The notes under the pieces were generated by a model. That model was not told the DNA's origin, did not search any database, and saw only the letters and a list, made by a program, of their open reading frames with translations. From positions 4,555,031 to 4,619,030 of the forward strand of contig NZ_KB900609.1 of assembly GCF_000379105.1 (NCBI RefSeq): 64,000 nucleotides of DNA, written 5' to 3'. The DNA comes from Methylobacterium sp. WSM2598 (GTDB lineage: Bacteria; Pseudomonadota; Alphaproteobacteria; Rhizobiales; Beijerinckiaceae). This document shows positions 1 to 9,400 of the stretch, piece after piece; the first letter of the stretch is position 1, and the number at the start of each line of letters is the position of its first letter. Both the position numbers and the translations under genes were made by a program.

Positions 1-452
1 GGCTCGGGCGGCGTCTCGGCCTTGACCGGCTCGGGCGGCTTCTCGGGGAGCACGGCCTGCGGCTTCACCTCCGGCGGGGGCGGGGGAACGGAGAGGATCG
101 GCTCGGGCGCCGGGGGAGGCGGGGGCGGTTCCATCTCGGGCGCAGGCGGTTCCGAGGCGCTCTGAGCGTCGGCCGGAGGCCCCTCGGCCGCGTTGTCGAC
201 CTCCGAGCGCGCCGTGACGGCGATCGGCGCGAGGTTGATCATCACGGCCGCCGGGGCCTGCGCGGGGGGAGGCGGCGGCGCGTCCCGCGCCGTGGCCAGC
301 AGGTAGGCCCCGACATGGAGCGCGAGCGTGGCGGAGATCGCCGTCGCCCAGGTGAGGAACCGGACGAGACGCGGGGTCTCGCGCAGGTCCGCCCGGCGCA
401 GCCGCGGGGCCTGCGCCGCGTGCGCGAAGGCATCCGGCGGCAGGTGCATCAT
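1..452 (-). CDS. tonB: TonB-type energy transducer, N-terminal part (cut by window edge)
   Basis: Inner-membrane TonB passes proton-motive energy from ExbB/ExbD to outer-membrane receptors. The frame is open from an ATG at 452 to base 1, so the C-terminal receptor-contact domain lies outside the window. Visible are a short cytoplasmic N-terminus, one membrane helix at about residues 33-55 (FLTWATAISATLALHV), then a long Pro/Glu/Ala-rich periplasmic linker with runs of proline, the classic TonB layout. The gene is third after exbB and exbD; its ATGATG overlaps the exbD TGA, so translation is probably coupled. A second ATG at 449 is an equally possible start. Assignment rests on layout and neighbours because the diagnostic C-terminus is not visible. 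Confidence 0.85.
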   Translation of the reverse strand, partial: MMHLPPDAFAHAAQAPRLRRADLRETPRLVRFLTWATAISATLALHVGAYLLATARDAPPPPPAQAPAAVMINLAPIAVTARSEVDNAAEGPPADAQSASEPPAPEMEPPPPPPAPEPILSVPPPPPEVKPQAVLPEKPPEPVKAETPPE

Positions 453-883
453 GGCCGCCCCCCGGCCGTGTCCTCGAGCCCGACGAGGCCGACCTTGAGG
501 TAGCCGGCGGCCCGCAGCAGGTTCATCACCTGCATGACGTCGCCGTAGGACACGCCCTTGTCGGCGCGCAGGAAGATGCGCTCCTCCTTGTTGGCCTTCG
601 TCGCGGCGTCGAGGGCGCCGCCGAGCGCCGGCCGGGCCACGGCCTCCTCGCCGAGGGTCACCGTCAGGTCGGCCTTCAGGGTCACGAAGACCGGCTTGTC
701 CGGGCGCGGCTGCTGGGGGGCGGCGGAGGTCGGGAGGTCGACCTTGACGTCCACGGTCGAGAGCGGGGCCGCCACCATGAAGATGATGAGCAGGACGAGG
801 ATCACGTCGATGAACGGCGTGATGTTGATGTCGGCGTTCTCGGCGGGCTCGCCGCCGTCATGGGACCCGAGACGGACAGCCAC
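449..883 (-). CDS. exbD: ExbD/TolR-family biopolymer transport protein
   Basis: Proton-channel subunit of the ExbBD-TonB motor, 144 residues with GTG start. It has a short cytoplasmic tail, one membrane helix with the family motif NITPFIDVILVLLIIFMV at residues 20-37, whose Asp26 matches the conserved membrane aspartate, and a periplasmic domain ending near LRAAGYLKVGLVG. The GTG lies 4 bases after the exbB stop and the stop overlaps the tonB start, so the three genes form a tight operon. ExbD rather than TolR is preferred because a TonB-like gene and not tolA follows. An upstream in-frame extension exists but would lie inside exbB. Confidence 0.93.
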   Translation of the reverse strand: MAVRLGSHDGGEPAENADINITPFIDVILVLLIIFMVAAPLSTVDVKVDLPTSAAPQQPRPDKPVFVTLKADLTVTLGEEAVARPALGGALDAATKANKEERIFLRADKGVSYGDVMQVMNLLRAAGYLKVGLVGLEDTAGGRP

Positions 884-887
884 GGCG

Positions 888-1868
<981 letters not shown>

Positions 1869-2045
1869 CGCGCTCGATCCTCGCTCGGTCGATCAACGGG
1901 TGCCTCGCAAGGTCTGTGTGGCGAGACGCGAAAACCGACACCGCGCCGCGAATTTTCTTCGCGCCGCCCGGTCGCCCGTGCGCACCGCCGCGCGGGGGCC
2001 CCGCCGGACCCGGCGCGGCCTCCTCCCCCCGCCCGGCATTCCGGC
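1869..2045. other. Intergenic region upstream of exbB
   Basis: Non-coding interval of 177 bases between the 3' end of the sulfotransferase gene and exbB. It must hold the exbBD-tonB promoter if the operon is independently transcribed. I see no convincing Fur-like 19-bp palindrome and no clear terminator. Confidence 0.5.
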
Positions 2046-3872
2046 TCAGCGGGCCGCGTCCTCGACCGTGTAGCCGAGCCGCTCGATCAGGGGCCGGAGG
2101 ATCGGCAGGACGGGCTGCAGCTGGCGCAGGTAGTGCCGGTAGCGGTACCGCGACCGGTCATAGAGGGGCTCGGTCACCTGCGCGTAGCTCGCGGTGCGGG
2201 CGTAGCGCGGATTGGTCTCCTGACGCAGCATGTCGGCCTCGAACGGAACCCCGACGAAGTCGAGGACCCGCCGCAGCGTCCCCTCCTGGTCGTCCACCAT
2301 GTCCTCGTAGCGGACCGGCAGGTAATGCAGGTCCATCTCGGCCCGGTAATGCGCGACGAGGTCCGCCGAGAGCACGAGGTGCCGGGCCGCGCTTTCGAGT
2401 TCCGCGCCGCAGAACGCGCCGTGCGTGAACAGGTTCGACATCGCCGAGACCATGATGTCGAGCGGGTGCCGGACCAGGTGCAAGAGGGGGGCGCGCGGGA
2501 ACAGCAGGGCGATCAGGCCGAGATGGACCTCGTTCAGGGGCATCTTGTTGGTGAAGAACCGCGCGCCCTCGCGCACCGCGCCGAGCTGGCGCGCCCGCTG
2601 CAGGTAATGGTCGCGCAGGCGGTCGAGCCCGTCGCGCTGATCGGCCATCCACAATTCCGCCAGGGCGCCCGGATAGTCGAAGGGGCTGTTGAGGAGGCGC
2701 GGCATCGCCCAGGCGATCTCGTGGATCAGCGGGAGTTCGTCGCCGCCCGACACCAGCGGGCTCTTGGTGAGCGTCTGCTCCACGAGCGTCGTCCCGGAGC
2801 GCGGAAAGCCCAGGATGAAGAGGGGCTGGGGCATGTCGTCCCGCACGCCCGCCCGCGGCAGCTGGGCGAGGCGCGTGCGCGTGAAGAACGCCTTCAGCCG
2901 CGCAGCCTCGTCGCCCGCCTCCTCGGCGAGGTAGCGCTGCCCGGAGACCTCGCGCATCCTGCGCTTGCCGGCCTCGAAATCGGCCCAGGCCTCGTCGTGG
3001 CGCCCGAGCCGGTCGAGCAGGCGCCCCCGCTCCAGGCGTTCGAGCGCCGTCAGCGGGCGCGTCCGCGCGGCACCGTCGAGCAGCGCCAGCGCCTCCTCGC
3101 GCCGGTTCTGCCGCCCGAGCACCATCGCCCGCGCCAGCGTGCTGCCGGGGGTCGGCGGCCCGAGGCGCTCGAACGCGTCGAGCAGGTCGAGGGCGGCGTC
3201 GAACCGTCGGTCGGCCTCCTCCAGGCGCGCCCAGGCCAGCAGGGTCTGCCGGTTGTCGGGCCGAAGCTCGGCCGCCTCGCGGTAGAGGTCGCGCGCCTCC
3301 CGGATGCGGCCCTGGCTCTTGAGGCAGGTGGCGAGGTTGGCGAGAACCAGCGGGATCCGCCGGCCGGCCAGGTCCAGGGCCCGGCGGCAATGGTATTCGC
3401 CGATCACCGGGCGCTGCGCCTCGGTCATCGCCATGCCCATCAGGTTGTGGGCCTGCGGGTCCTCGGGCGCGAGGCGGACCGCCTGGCGGGCGTGCCGCTC
3501 GGCGGCGTCGGCATCGCCGCGCTGCAGCGCCAGCAGCCCCAGCTTGTTGATCGGCCAGACCGAGAAGGGCTCGACGGCCGTGAGCCGCTCCATCAGGGCC
3601 GTCGCGGCGCGGCTCCTGCCCTCGTCGAACCGGATCTCCCCGAGCGTCGCGAGGGCGACCGGCAGGCGCGGCGCCCGCTCCAGCACGGCGAGGCTCGCCC
3701 GCTCCGCCTCGGCGCGGTCGCCGCTCCGGAGCGCCTCGGCGGCCCCGTCCGCCTCCTCCCGGAGGCCGGGATCGAGCGGATCCTCCGCCCCGGCCGCGGG
3801 TTCGAGCGCGCAGCAGCGGCCGGGGGTCAGGCCGCTCCCGCACTCGCACAGCACCTGGATCATCGCGTTCAT
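2046..3872 (-). CDS. SEC-C / TPR / sulfotransferase fusion protein
   Basis: A 608-residue protein with three parts. Residues 7-20 form a SEC-C-like metal-binding motif (CECGSGLTPGRCC). Residues about 30-310 are TPR-like helical repeats (for example NLMGMAMTEAQRPVIGEYH). Residues about 348 onward form a sulfotransferase domain with the PAPS-binding loop FILGFPRSGTTLVEQTL near 350-366 and a downstream LLHLVRHPLDIMVS segment matching the 3'-phosphate-binding region. It probably transfers sulfate from PAPS to a protein or glycan; the acceptor is unknown. It is last in a minus-strand run after a methyltransferase and a Hint-domain gene, 31 bases from the former. GAGAGG precedes the ATG. TPR-sulfotransferases are common in alphaproteobacteria; the SEC-C start is less usual. 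Confidence 0.88.
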   Translation of the reverse strand: MNAMIQVLCECGSGLTPGRCCALEPAAGAEDPLDPGLREEADGAAEALRSGDRAEAERASLAVLERAPRLPVALATLGEIRFDEGRSRAATALMERLTAVEPFSVWPINKLGLLALQRGDADAAERHARQAVRLAPEDPQAHNLMGMAMTEAQRPVIGEYHCRRALDLAGRRIPLVLANLATCLKSQGRIREARDLYREAAELRPDNRQTLLAWARLEEADRRFDAALDLLDAFERLGPPTPGSTLARAMVLGRQNRREEALALLDGAARTRPLTALERLERGRLLDRLGRHDEAWADFEAGKRRMREVSGQRYLAEEAGDEAARLKAFFTRTRLAQLPRAGVRDDMPQPLFILGFPRSGTTLVEQTLTKSPLVSGGDELPLIHEIAWAMPRLLNSPFDYPGALAELWMADQRDGLDRLRDHYLQRARQLGAVREGARFFTNKMPLNEVHLGLIALLFPRAPLLHLVRHPLDIMVSAMSNLFTHGAFCGAELESAARHLVLSADLVAHYRAEMDLHYLPVRYEDMVDDQEGTLRRVLDFVGVPFEADMLRQETNPRYARTASYAQVTEPLYDRSRYRYRHYLRQLQPVLPILRPLIERLGYTVEDAAR

Positions 3873-3903
3873 GGCTCGGCCTCTCGGGACGCGCGGGGCG
3901 GGA

Positions 3904-4797
3904 TCAGGAGCCGGACAGGAGCGCCGCCGTCCGCCGCTGGCGCTCCAGGATCTGGCGGAGATGGTCGATCGCGCCGTGCTGCAGGGCGCGCAGCGCCTCC
4001 GGCGCCTCTTCCCGGTCGCGGCGCATCGAGACGAAGAACTCGAACCCGTCCGGCTCGGTCATCGCCAGGCGGTTCAGCACGAACGGGAACAGGCCGAGCC
4101 GCGTCGCCCCCTCGACGGCGTCGAGGAAGGAGAGCGGGGCGAACACCCAGCAATGGCACGGCAGGTAGGCGTCGGCGGCGAGGGCCTCGGCCGCCCTGGC
4201 CTGCGCGAGGGCGAGCGCCGCCTCGCCGCAGAGCCGGGGCGCCCGCGCCGGATCCTCGCCCGCCCAGATCCGGGCGGGCTCGGCGGCGCGCGCCTCGTAG
4301 GTATGCGCGAAGACCTGCCGCGGGCTCGGCCTCGTATAGGCGAGGAGGTCCGCCTCCACGAGTTCCGCCAGGGTGCTGTCCGCCCGGCCGGCGTCGAACA
4401 TGAAGCGCCGGTCGGGCAGCGACAGGTTGAGGACGCCCCCCGGCCGCAGCACGCCGTGGATGCCGCGGAACCAGCCGAGCAGGTTCGGCACGTACTGCGC
4501 CACCTGCGCGGCGATCGCGAAATCGAACCCCCCGTCCCCGATCACCTCCGCCAGGGATCCCGAGCCCGCCCAGGCGTGGTCGATCGGCGCACGGCCCGGG
4601 AGCCCCGCATGGGCGTCGAGGGCGTGGTCGACGTAGGACACGCGCAGACCCGCGGGCAGCGGGATCGGATTGGCCGCGGGGCCGAATTCGAGGCCGCGCG
4701 CCTCGGGCAGCGGGACGTCGTGGGTGAGCCGGGCGAGCCGCCTGTCGGCGGCCCGCTGCGTCAGGAAGGCGTCGAAGGACAGGAGGCCGGGACGCAT
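3904..4797 (-). CDS. SAM-dependent methyltransferase (class I)
   Basis: A 297-residue cytosolic protein with methyltransferase signatures: GLEFGPAANPIPLPAG near residue 38 (motif I, SAM glycine loop), VSYVDHALDAHAG (motif II acidic strand end), FDFAIAAQVAQYVPNLLGWF (motif IV region) and HGVLRPGGVLNLSLPD (motif V/VI). The pattern resembles methyltransferases in glycan clusters, so a sugar or small-molecule acceptor is plausible but unproven. The ATG at 4797 has GGGAG 6 bases upstream and lies 11 bases after the Hint-gene stop, so co-transcription is likely. A much longer upstream open frame is a shadow of the Hint gene. Confidence 0.85.
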   Translation of the reverse strand: MRPGLLSFDAFLTQRAADRRLARLTHDVPLPEARGLEFGPAANPIPLPAGLRVSYVDHALDAHAGLPGRAPIDHAWAGSGSLAEVIGDGGFDFAIAAQVAQYVPNLLGWFRGIHGVLRPGGVLNLSLPDRRFMFDAGRADSTLAELVEADLLAYTRPSPRQVFAHTYEARAAEPARIWAGEDPARAPRLCGEAALALAQARAAEALAADAYLPCHCWVFAPLSFLDAVEGATRLGLFPFVLNRLAMTEPDGFEFFVSMRRDREEAPEALRALQHGAIDHLRQILERQRRTAALLSGS

Positions 4798-4808
4798 GGG
4801 ATCTCCCG

Positions 4809-5801
4809 TCAGGCCGCGGGACGGGCGACCGCGTCGGCCTCCGGCCAGGCGCACTGGGCGGCGAGGCGGGCGGCGAAGACCGCGTCGAGGCGCCGCCGCT
4901 CGGCCTCGACGGCCGGCCCCCGCGTCGCCACCGGCCGGCAGCGGCCCGGCACGCCCGCCGGCACCAGGTCCGGATCGTGCAGGGCGCTGGCGGAGCCCTC
5001 CTCGAACCAGGGCCGGCTGCCGAGGTCGAGGTAGCTCTCCGCGGCCAGCCCCTCGGCCAGCAGCAGGTCGTGCGCGTCCAGTTCCACGTGCCAGTAGGTG
5101 ACGCGCGCCGCCGGCTCGCGCGCGATGCTGGTGCCGTTGATCAGGCACATCACCGGAACCAGCACGCCGCCCTCGCCGTCCGCCCCGGCGCCGACCAGCA
5201 CCGGGTGGCCGGGCGAGAGCAGGAGGTCGCGCGCGGGCAGACCCGCCCCGAACGCCCCCGCCCGCACCCGCACCGGCGCCTGATCGCGGGAGAGGGCGGG
5301 GCCGTCGAGGGTGCGCTTCCCGATCCAGATGACGGGGCGCAGCGCCCCCGAGGCGGTCACGGCCCGGTCGCCGACCGCCAACATCTCCACCGGGACGTCG
5401 CCCCGCGCCGTCCGGATCCTCGTCCCGGTCACGAAGCAGAGCGGGTAGGCGGCGTGGTCGACCTGGACGGTGGCGCCGGGGTCGTAGGTGTTGTTCGTGT
5501 AGAGGAAGTAGATCGTCCCCTTCTTGCCCTTGGCGGTTCCGATCAGGCCCTGCTGGCTGGTCTGTCCGAAATAGGTTCTCGGCGCCGAGCTGCCGTCGAC
5601 GACGCCGGCCGTGAAGACGTCGTTCTGCACATCGCCGATCTGCGTGGTGTCGTCCGTCTTGCCGGCATCCGGCGTGTCCCTGACGACGAAGTTCTTGGTA
5701 ATTCCTCCGTACCGCCCGACGGTGAATTGATCGGATGTCGCGGTCTTGTAGATGAAATAGCAGTGCGAGAAGTATTGTGCCGGGCTCGGATCGGAAGACA
5801 T
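4809..5801 (-). CDS. Hint-domain (hedgehog/intein-like) protein
   Basis: A 330-residue protein. Residues 1-120 are an unfamiliar beta-rich region with Gly/Thr/Asp repeats. At residue about 122 a Hint domain begins with CFVTGTRIRTARGDVPVEML, followed by PVIWIGKR, RDLLLSPGHPVLVG and a C-terminal VTYWHVELDAHDLLLAEGLAAESYLD segment. This matches the Hint_2 type found in large exported proteins of Rhodobacterales and Rhizobiales. The N-terminal Cys of the domain is present, so autoprocessing is conceivable. There is no signal peptide; export by a type I system, such as the one encoded at 15.9-19.1 kb, is only a guess. First gene of a run with the methyltransferase and sulfotransferase. A broken copy of its C-terminus lies at 6245-6448 on the other strand. 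Confidence 0.82.
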   Translation of the reverse strand: MSSDPSPAQYFSHCYFIYKTATSDQFTVGRYGGITKNFVVRDTPDAGKTDDTTQIGDVQNDVFTAGVVDGSSAPRTYFGQTSQQGLIGTAKGKKGTIYFLYTNNTYDPGATVQVDHAAYPLCFVTGTRIRTARGDVPVEMLAVGDRAVTASGALRPVIWIGKRTLDGPALSRDQAPVRVRAGAFGAGLPARDLLLSPGHPVLVGAGADGEGGVLVPVMCLINGTSIAREPAARVTYWHVELDAHDLLLAEGLAAESYLDLGSRPWFEEGSASALHDPDLVPAGVPGRCRPVATRGPAVEAERRRLDAVFAARLAAQCAWPEADAVARPAA

Positions 5802-6244
5802 AGCGACAACCCTGGTTGAGGAAGGGGATGGTGTGATGGACCTGGCGTGCCACGGCCGGGATGCCGGGCCGTCACGCCCGAGGGGCCGGGGGTTCGCGCG
5901 CCCGCGATTCGCTCAGGCCGGAGGTGCTGGAGCCGCCCGCTCCGTCCCGCACCGGCGATCGGCCCCGGCGGCCGGGAGGCGCCGCCATTCGCCTCGCGCC
6001 GCGTCGTCGCTCACCCCCGGGCATCGTCGCGCACCTCGCTTCTGCCGCTCGTCAAGTCTGTGGGACGAGGCGCCGAGTCTCACATCCCGATGCCGCGCAT
6101 TTTTTTCGGCGCATTGCCGGCGCGCGGCGCGGAGCCCGGAGCCCGGCACGCCGCGTCCGCATGTCGCTGCGAATTTTCGCCTCTCGTTGGACACGCAGGG
6201 TGACGCAACGGCAGATCCCGCAGGGGTCCGGACGGGGGCACGAG
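5802..6244. other. Intergenic region between Hint gene and its remnant
   Basis: About 440 bases with no gene I can support. It separates the divergent Hint gene (minus) from the plus-strand Hint remnant and glycosyltransferase. Open frames here have no start context and low-complexity Arg/Pro/Ala translations. The promoter of the minus-strand run should lie near 5802-5900. Confidence 0.4.
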
Positions 6245-6448
6245 ATGACAGGTCTCACGGCGGAGCAGGACGACGAACTCACCTTCATGACCGGCGTCGA
6301 CCGCGCCGGCGTCATCGCCGCGACCGTGCGCGAGTCGGCGGCGCACGTCACCGACCGGCACGTGGAACTGGACGCGCACGACCCGCGGCCGGCCGTCGAG
6401 GCCGAGCGCCGGCGCCCCGACGCGGTCTTCGCCCACGCCGCCCGCTGA
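6245..6448 (+). pseudogene. Remnant of a Hint-domain protein C-terminus
   Basis: A 67-codon open frame whose translation ends VTDRHVELDAHD followed directly by PAVEAERRRPDAVFA. These two blocks match two separated parts of the intact Hint protein at 4809-5801 (VTYWHVELDAHD and PAVEAERRRLDAVFA), with the roughly 65 residues between them missing. At DNA level the stretch around 6355-6380 is almost identical to the reverse complement near 5065-5090. The Hint core with its N-terminal Cys is absent. This is best read as a decayed, internally deleted copy in inverted orientation. It could still be translated as a short peptide. Confidence 0.75.
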
Positions 6449-6472
6449 GTGCCTTCCGGAGTCGTACTGGCC

Positions 6473-9400
6473 ATGACGAACGCTCTGTACCGTCGCGACG
6501 CGCTCAGCCTCGAACGGATGTCCGACTTCTGCGCCCGTCTCCTGGGCCTGCTCGCCAGGAAGGCCGGAGGATCCCGTTGGCTCGGGCAGAGCGTGGAATT
6601 CGATCCGGACTTCTACAGCCGGCTCTATCCGGACCTGCGCCATCTCCGGGACGCCAAGGCGCTGCTGTCGCACTACCTCGTGCACGGGCGCAAGGAGCGG
6701 CGCTTCCCGACCCGGACCGCCTATCTCGCCCATCTTTTCACCAAGCACGGGGACCTGCCTGAGGGCTTCGACCCGACGATCTACCGCGACCTGAACCAGG
6801 ACCTCGCGGCCCTGCTCCAGGAGGATTGGGAATACGCGGCGCATTACGTCCAGTTCGGGCGCGTGGAGCGGCGCCGGTTCCGGCGGGAATCCGAGCGCGG
6901 CGACGAGGCCGCCTGGCCCTCCCTGGTCTGCGCCGAGGTCGACGACGCGCTCGTCGCGGCGCATCTGCGCCGGCACGACCTGATGCCCGGGCGCTGGCAG
7001 CAGCGCTTCGATCTCGCGCAGTTCACCTTCCTGAACGCGGACTGGATCGGGGCCGCTCCGGCGACCCGCATCCAGGGCATGCTGCTCTTCGCCGAGCAGG
7101 GCGTCGACCGGCTCGCCCCCCTCAACATCGAGGACGCGTTCGACCCGGCCTTCTACCGGGCGAACCATCCGGTGGCGGCCAGCCTCGGCGATGCCGACCT
7201 CTACCGTCACTGGCTGCGCGAGGGGGTCGAGCTGGGCTTCGCCCCGAACGAGCGCGCCTGCACCGCCGCCCTGATCGGCCAGGGCGCGTTCCCGTCGTGC
7301 TTCGATGCCGAGGCCTACCGCGCGACCCAGGCCGGCCTGGCCGACCTGACCCGCACCCAGCTTCTCGCCCACTGGCTCGACCACGGGCTCCCGGGAGGGT
7401 GCCTCGACGTGATCCGCGGGCCCGACGCGCCGTCCTTCCTGGCCCAGGTCGGCTTTCGCGCACTCCTGCGCCACCAGGGCAGCGTCGCGCTTCGCGCCTA
7501 CGACGAGGCCATCGCCCGCGGCGGTCCGAGCTCCGCCCGCCTGCACGGCCGCGCCGAGGCGGCCCGCGCGCTCGGCCAGGACGCGGCCGCCACGGGCGAC
7601 TACGTCGCCGCCGCGAGGGAGCCCGCCAGCAGCCTGTGGAGCCACATCCACGCCGCCGAGGGACTCGCCGCCGGCGACCTGCCGGCGGCCCTTGCCCAGA
7701 TCCGCGCCTCCTCGCCCCGGTGGAGCCGCGACGCGCGCTGGCGCGACACCGCCAGGAAACTCCTCGACCAGAGCTTCACCGCCCATCGCGAGGTCGCCCG
7801 CGCGGCCTACCGCCAGGGCCTGCGGGCGCAGGGCGACGCGATCCTCGACGACGCCCTGAACCAGCTCGCCCTCGACCTGCCCCTCGTGCTGCCGCTCCCG
7901 GCCCCGCTCCCCCCGGTCCCCGGCGGCGCGATCGTCATGCTGGCCAATCTCGACCTGCCGCAATGCGTCCATTACCGCGTCGAGCAGCGCCGGCAGCAGC
8001 TGGAGCGCGGGGGCTGGACCGTCCGGGTCTTCGGGCAGAACGAGACCGAGGCCTTCCGCCAGGCCCTGCCCGGGGCGAGTGCCGCGATCTTCTACCGGGT
8101 GGCCGCCTTTCCCGACATCCTCCACGCGATCCTCACCGCGCGGGCCCTCGGCCTGCGCACCTTCTACGACGTGGACGACCTGATCTTCGACGCGGCGAGC
8201 TATCCGGATCCCTTCGAGAGCTTCGAGGGGCAGATCACCCGGGAGGACTACGCCGAGCTGCAGGCCGGCGTGCCGCTGTTCCGGTTCGCCATGTCCCAGT
8301 GCGACGAGGGCCTCGCCGCGACGCCCGCCCTGGCGGAGGCGATGGCCCCGATCCTGCGCCAGCAGCGCTGCCACCTGATGCGCAACGGCCTGGACGCGCG
8401 CAACGACCACTTCCTCGATCAGCCGGACCCGCCGCTCGCGGAGCCCGGCGACACCGTGACGATCTTCTACGGCTCCGGCACCAAGGCGCACAACCGCGAC
8501 TTCAACGACCTGATCGGACCGGCCCTGCTCGCGATCCTGCAACGCCACCCGCAGGTCCGCCTCCTGATCGCCGGCCACCTGAAGCTCGGCCCGGCGCTGA
8601 GAGCCTGCGCGCACCAGATCCAGACGATGGGCTTCACGGCCGAGGTGGGCGATTACTGGGAGATCCTCTCGGGCGTCGACATAAACGTCGCGGTCCTGCA
8701 ACCGGGCCGGGTGGCGGACGCCAAGAGCGAGATCAAGTGGCTGGAGGCCGCGACCTGCGGCATCCCGTCCGTGGTGAGCGGCACGCGCACCTACCGGGAG
8801 ATCCTCGTCGACGGGGAGGACGCGCTCCTCGCCTCCACCCCGGAGGAGTGGACGCGCGCGCTGGAGCGCCTGGTCGGGGATCCGGGGCTCCGCCGCCGGA
8901 TCGGGCTCGCGGCGCGGGAGAAGGCGCGGCAGCTCTACGCGCTCGACGCGTCGGCGCGGGCGCTCGCGGACATCCTGCCCCCGCCCCGCCCCTCCGCCCC
9001 GGTTCCGGCCGCGGTGAGGAAGCCGCTCATCCTCGTCTCCAACGTGTTCTTCCCGCCCCAGACGATCGGCGGCGCCACCCGGGTGGTGCGCGACAATCTC
9101 GACCACTTCCTGGATCGCGCGGGCGACCGCTTCGACTTCGCGGTCGTGGCGAGCGACGAGGGCGTCGCGCCGGAGGGCCGGATGCGCATCGACGCCTACC
9201 GGGGCATGCCGGTCGTCCGCATCTCGACGCCGATCGAGGCCGACATGGATGGGCGGCCGTTCAATCCGACGGTCGGGAGCGTCTTCGCGGCCGCCCTCGA
9301 CCGGTTGCAGCCGGACCTCGTCCACTTCCACTGCGTGCAGCGGCTGACCGCCTCGGCCGTCGAGGCGGTCCAGGCGCGCGGCCTGCCGCACCTCGTGACC

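Noticed and set aside
2133..4403. A long plus-strand frame opposite the sulfotransferase and methyltransferase genes
   Set aside because: No motif; the opposite strand has clear PAPS and SAM motifs.
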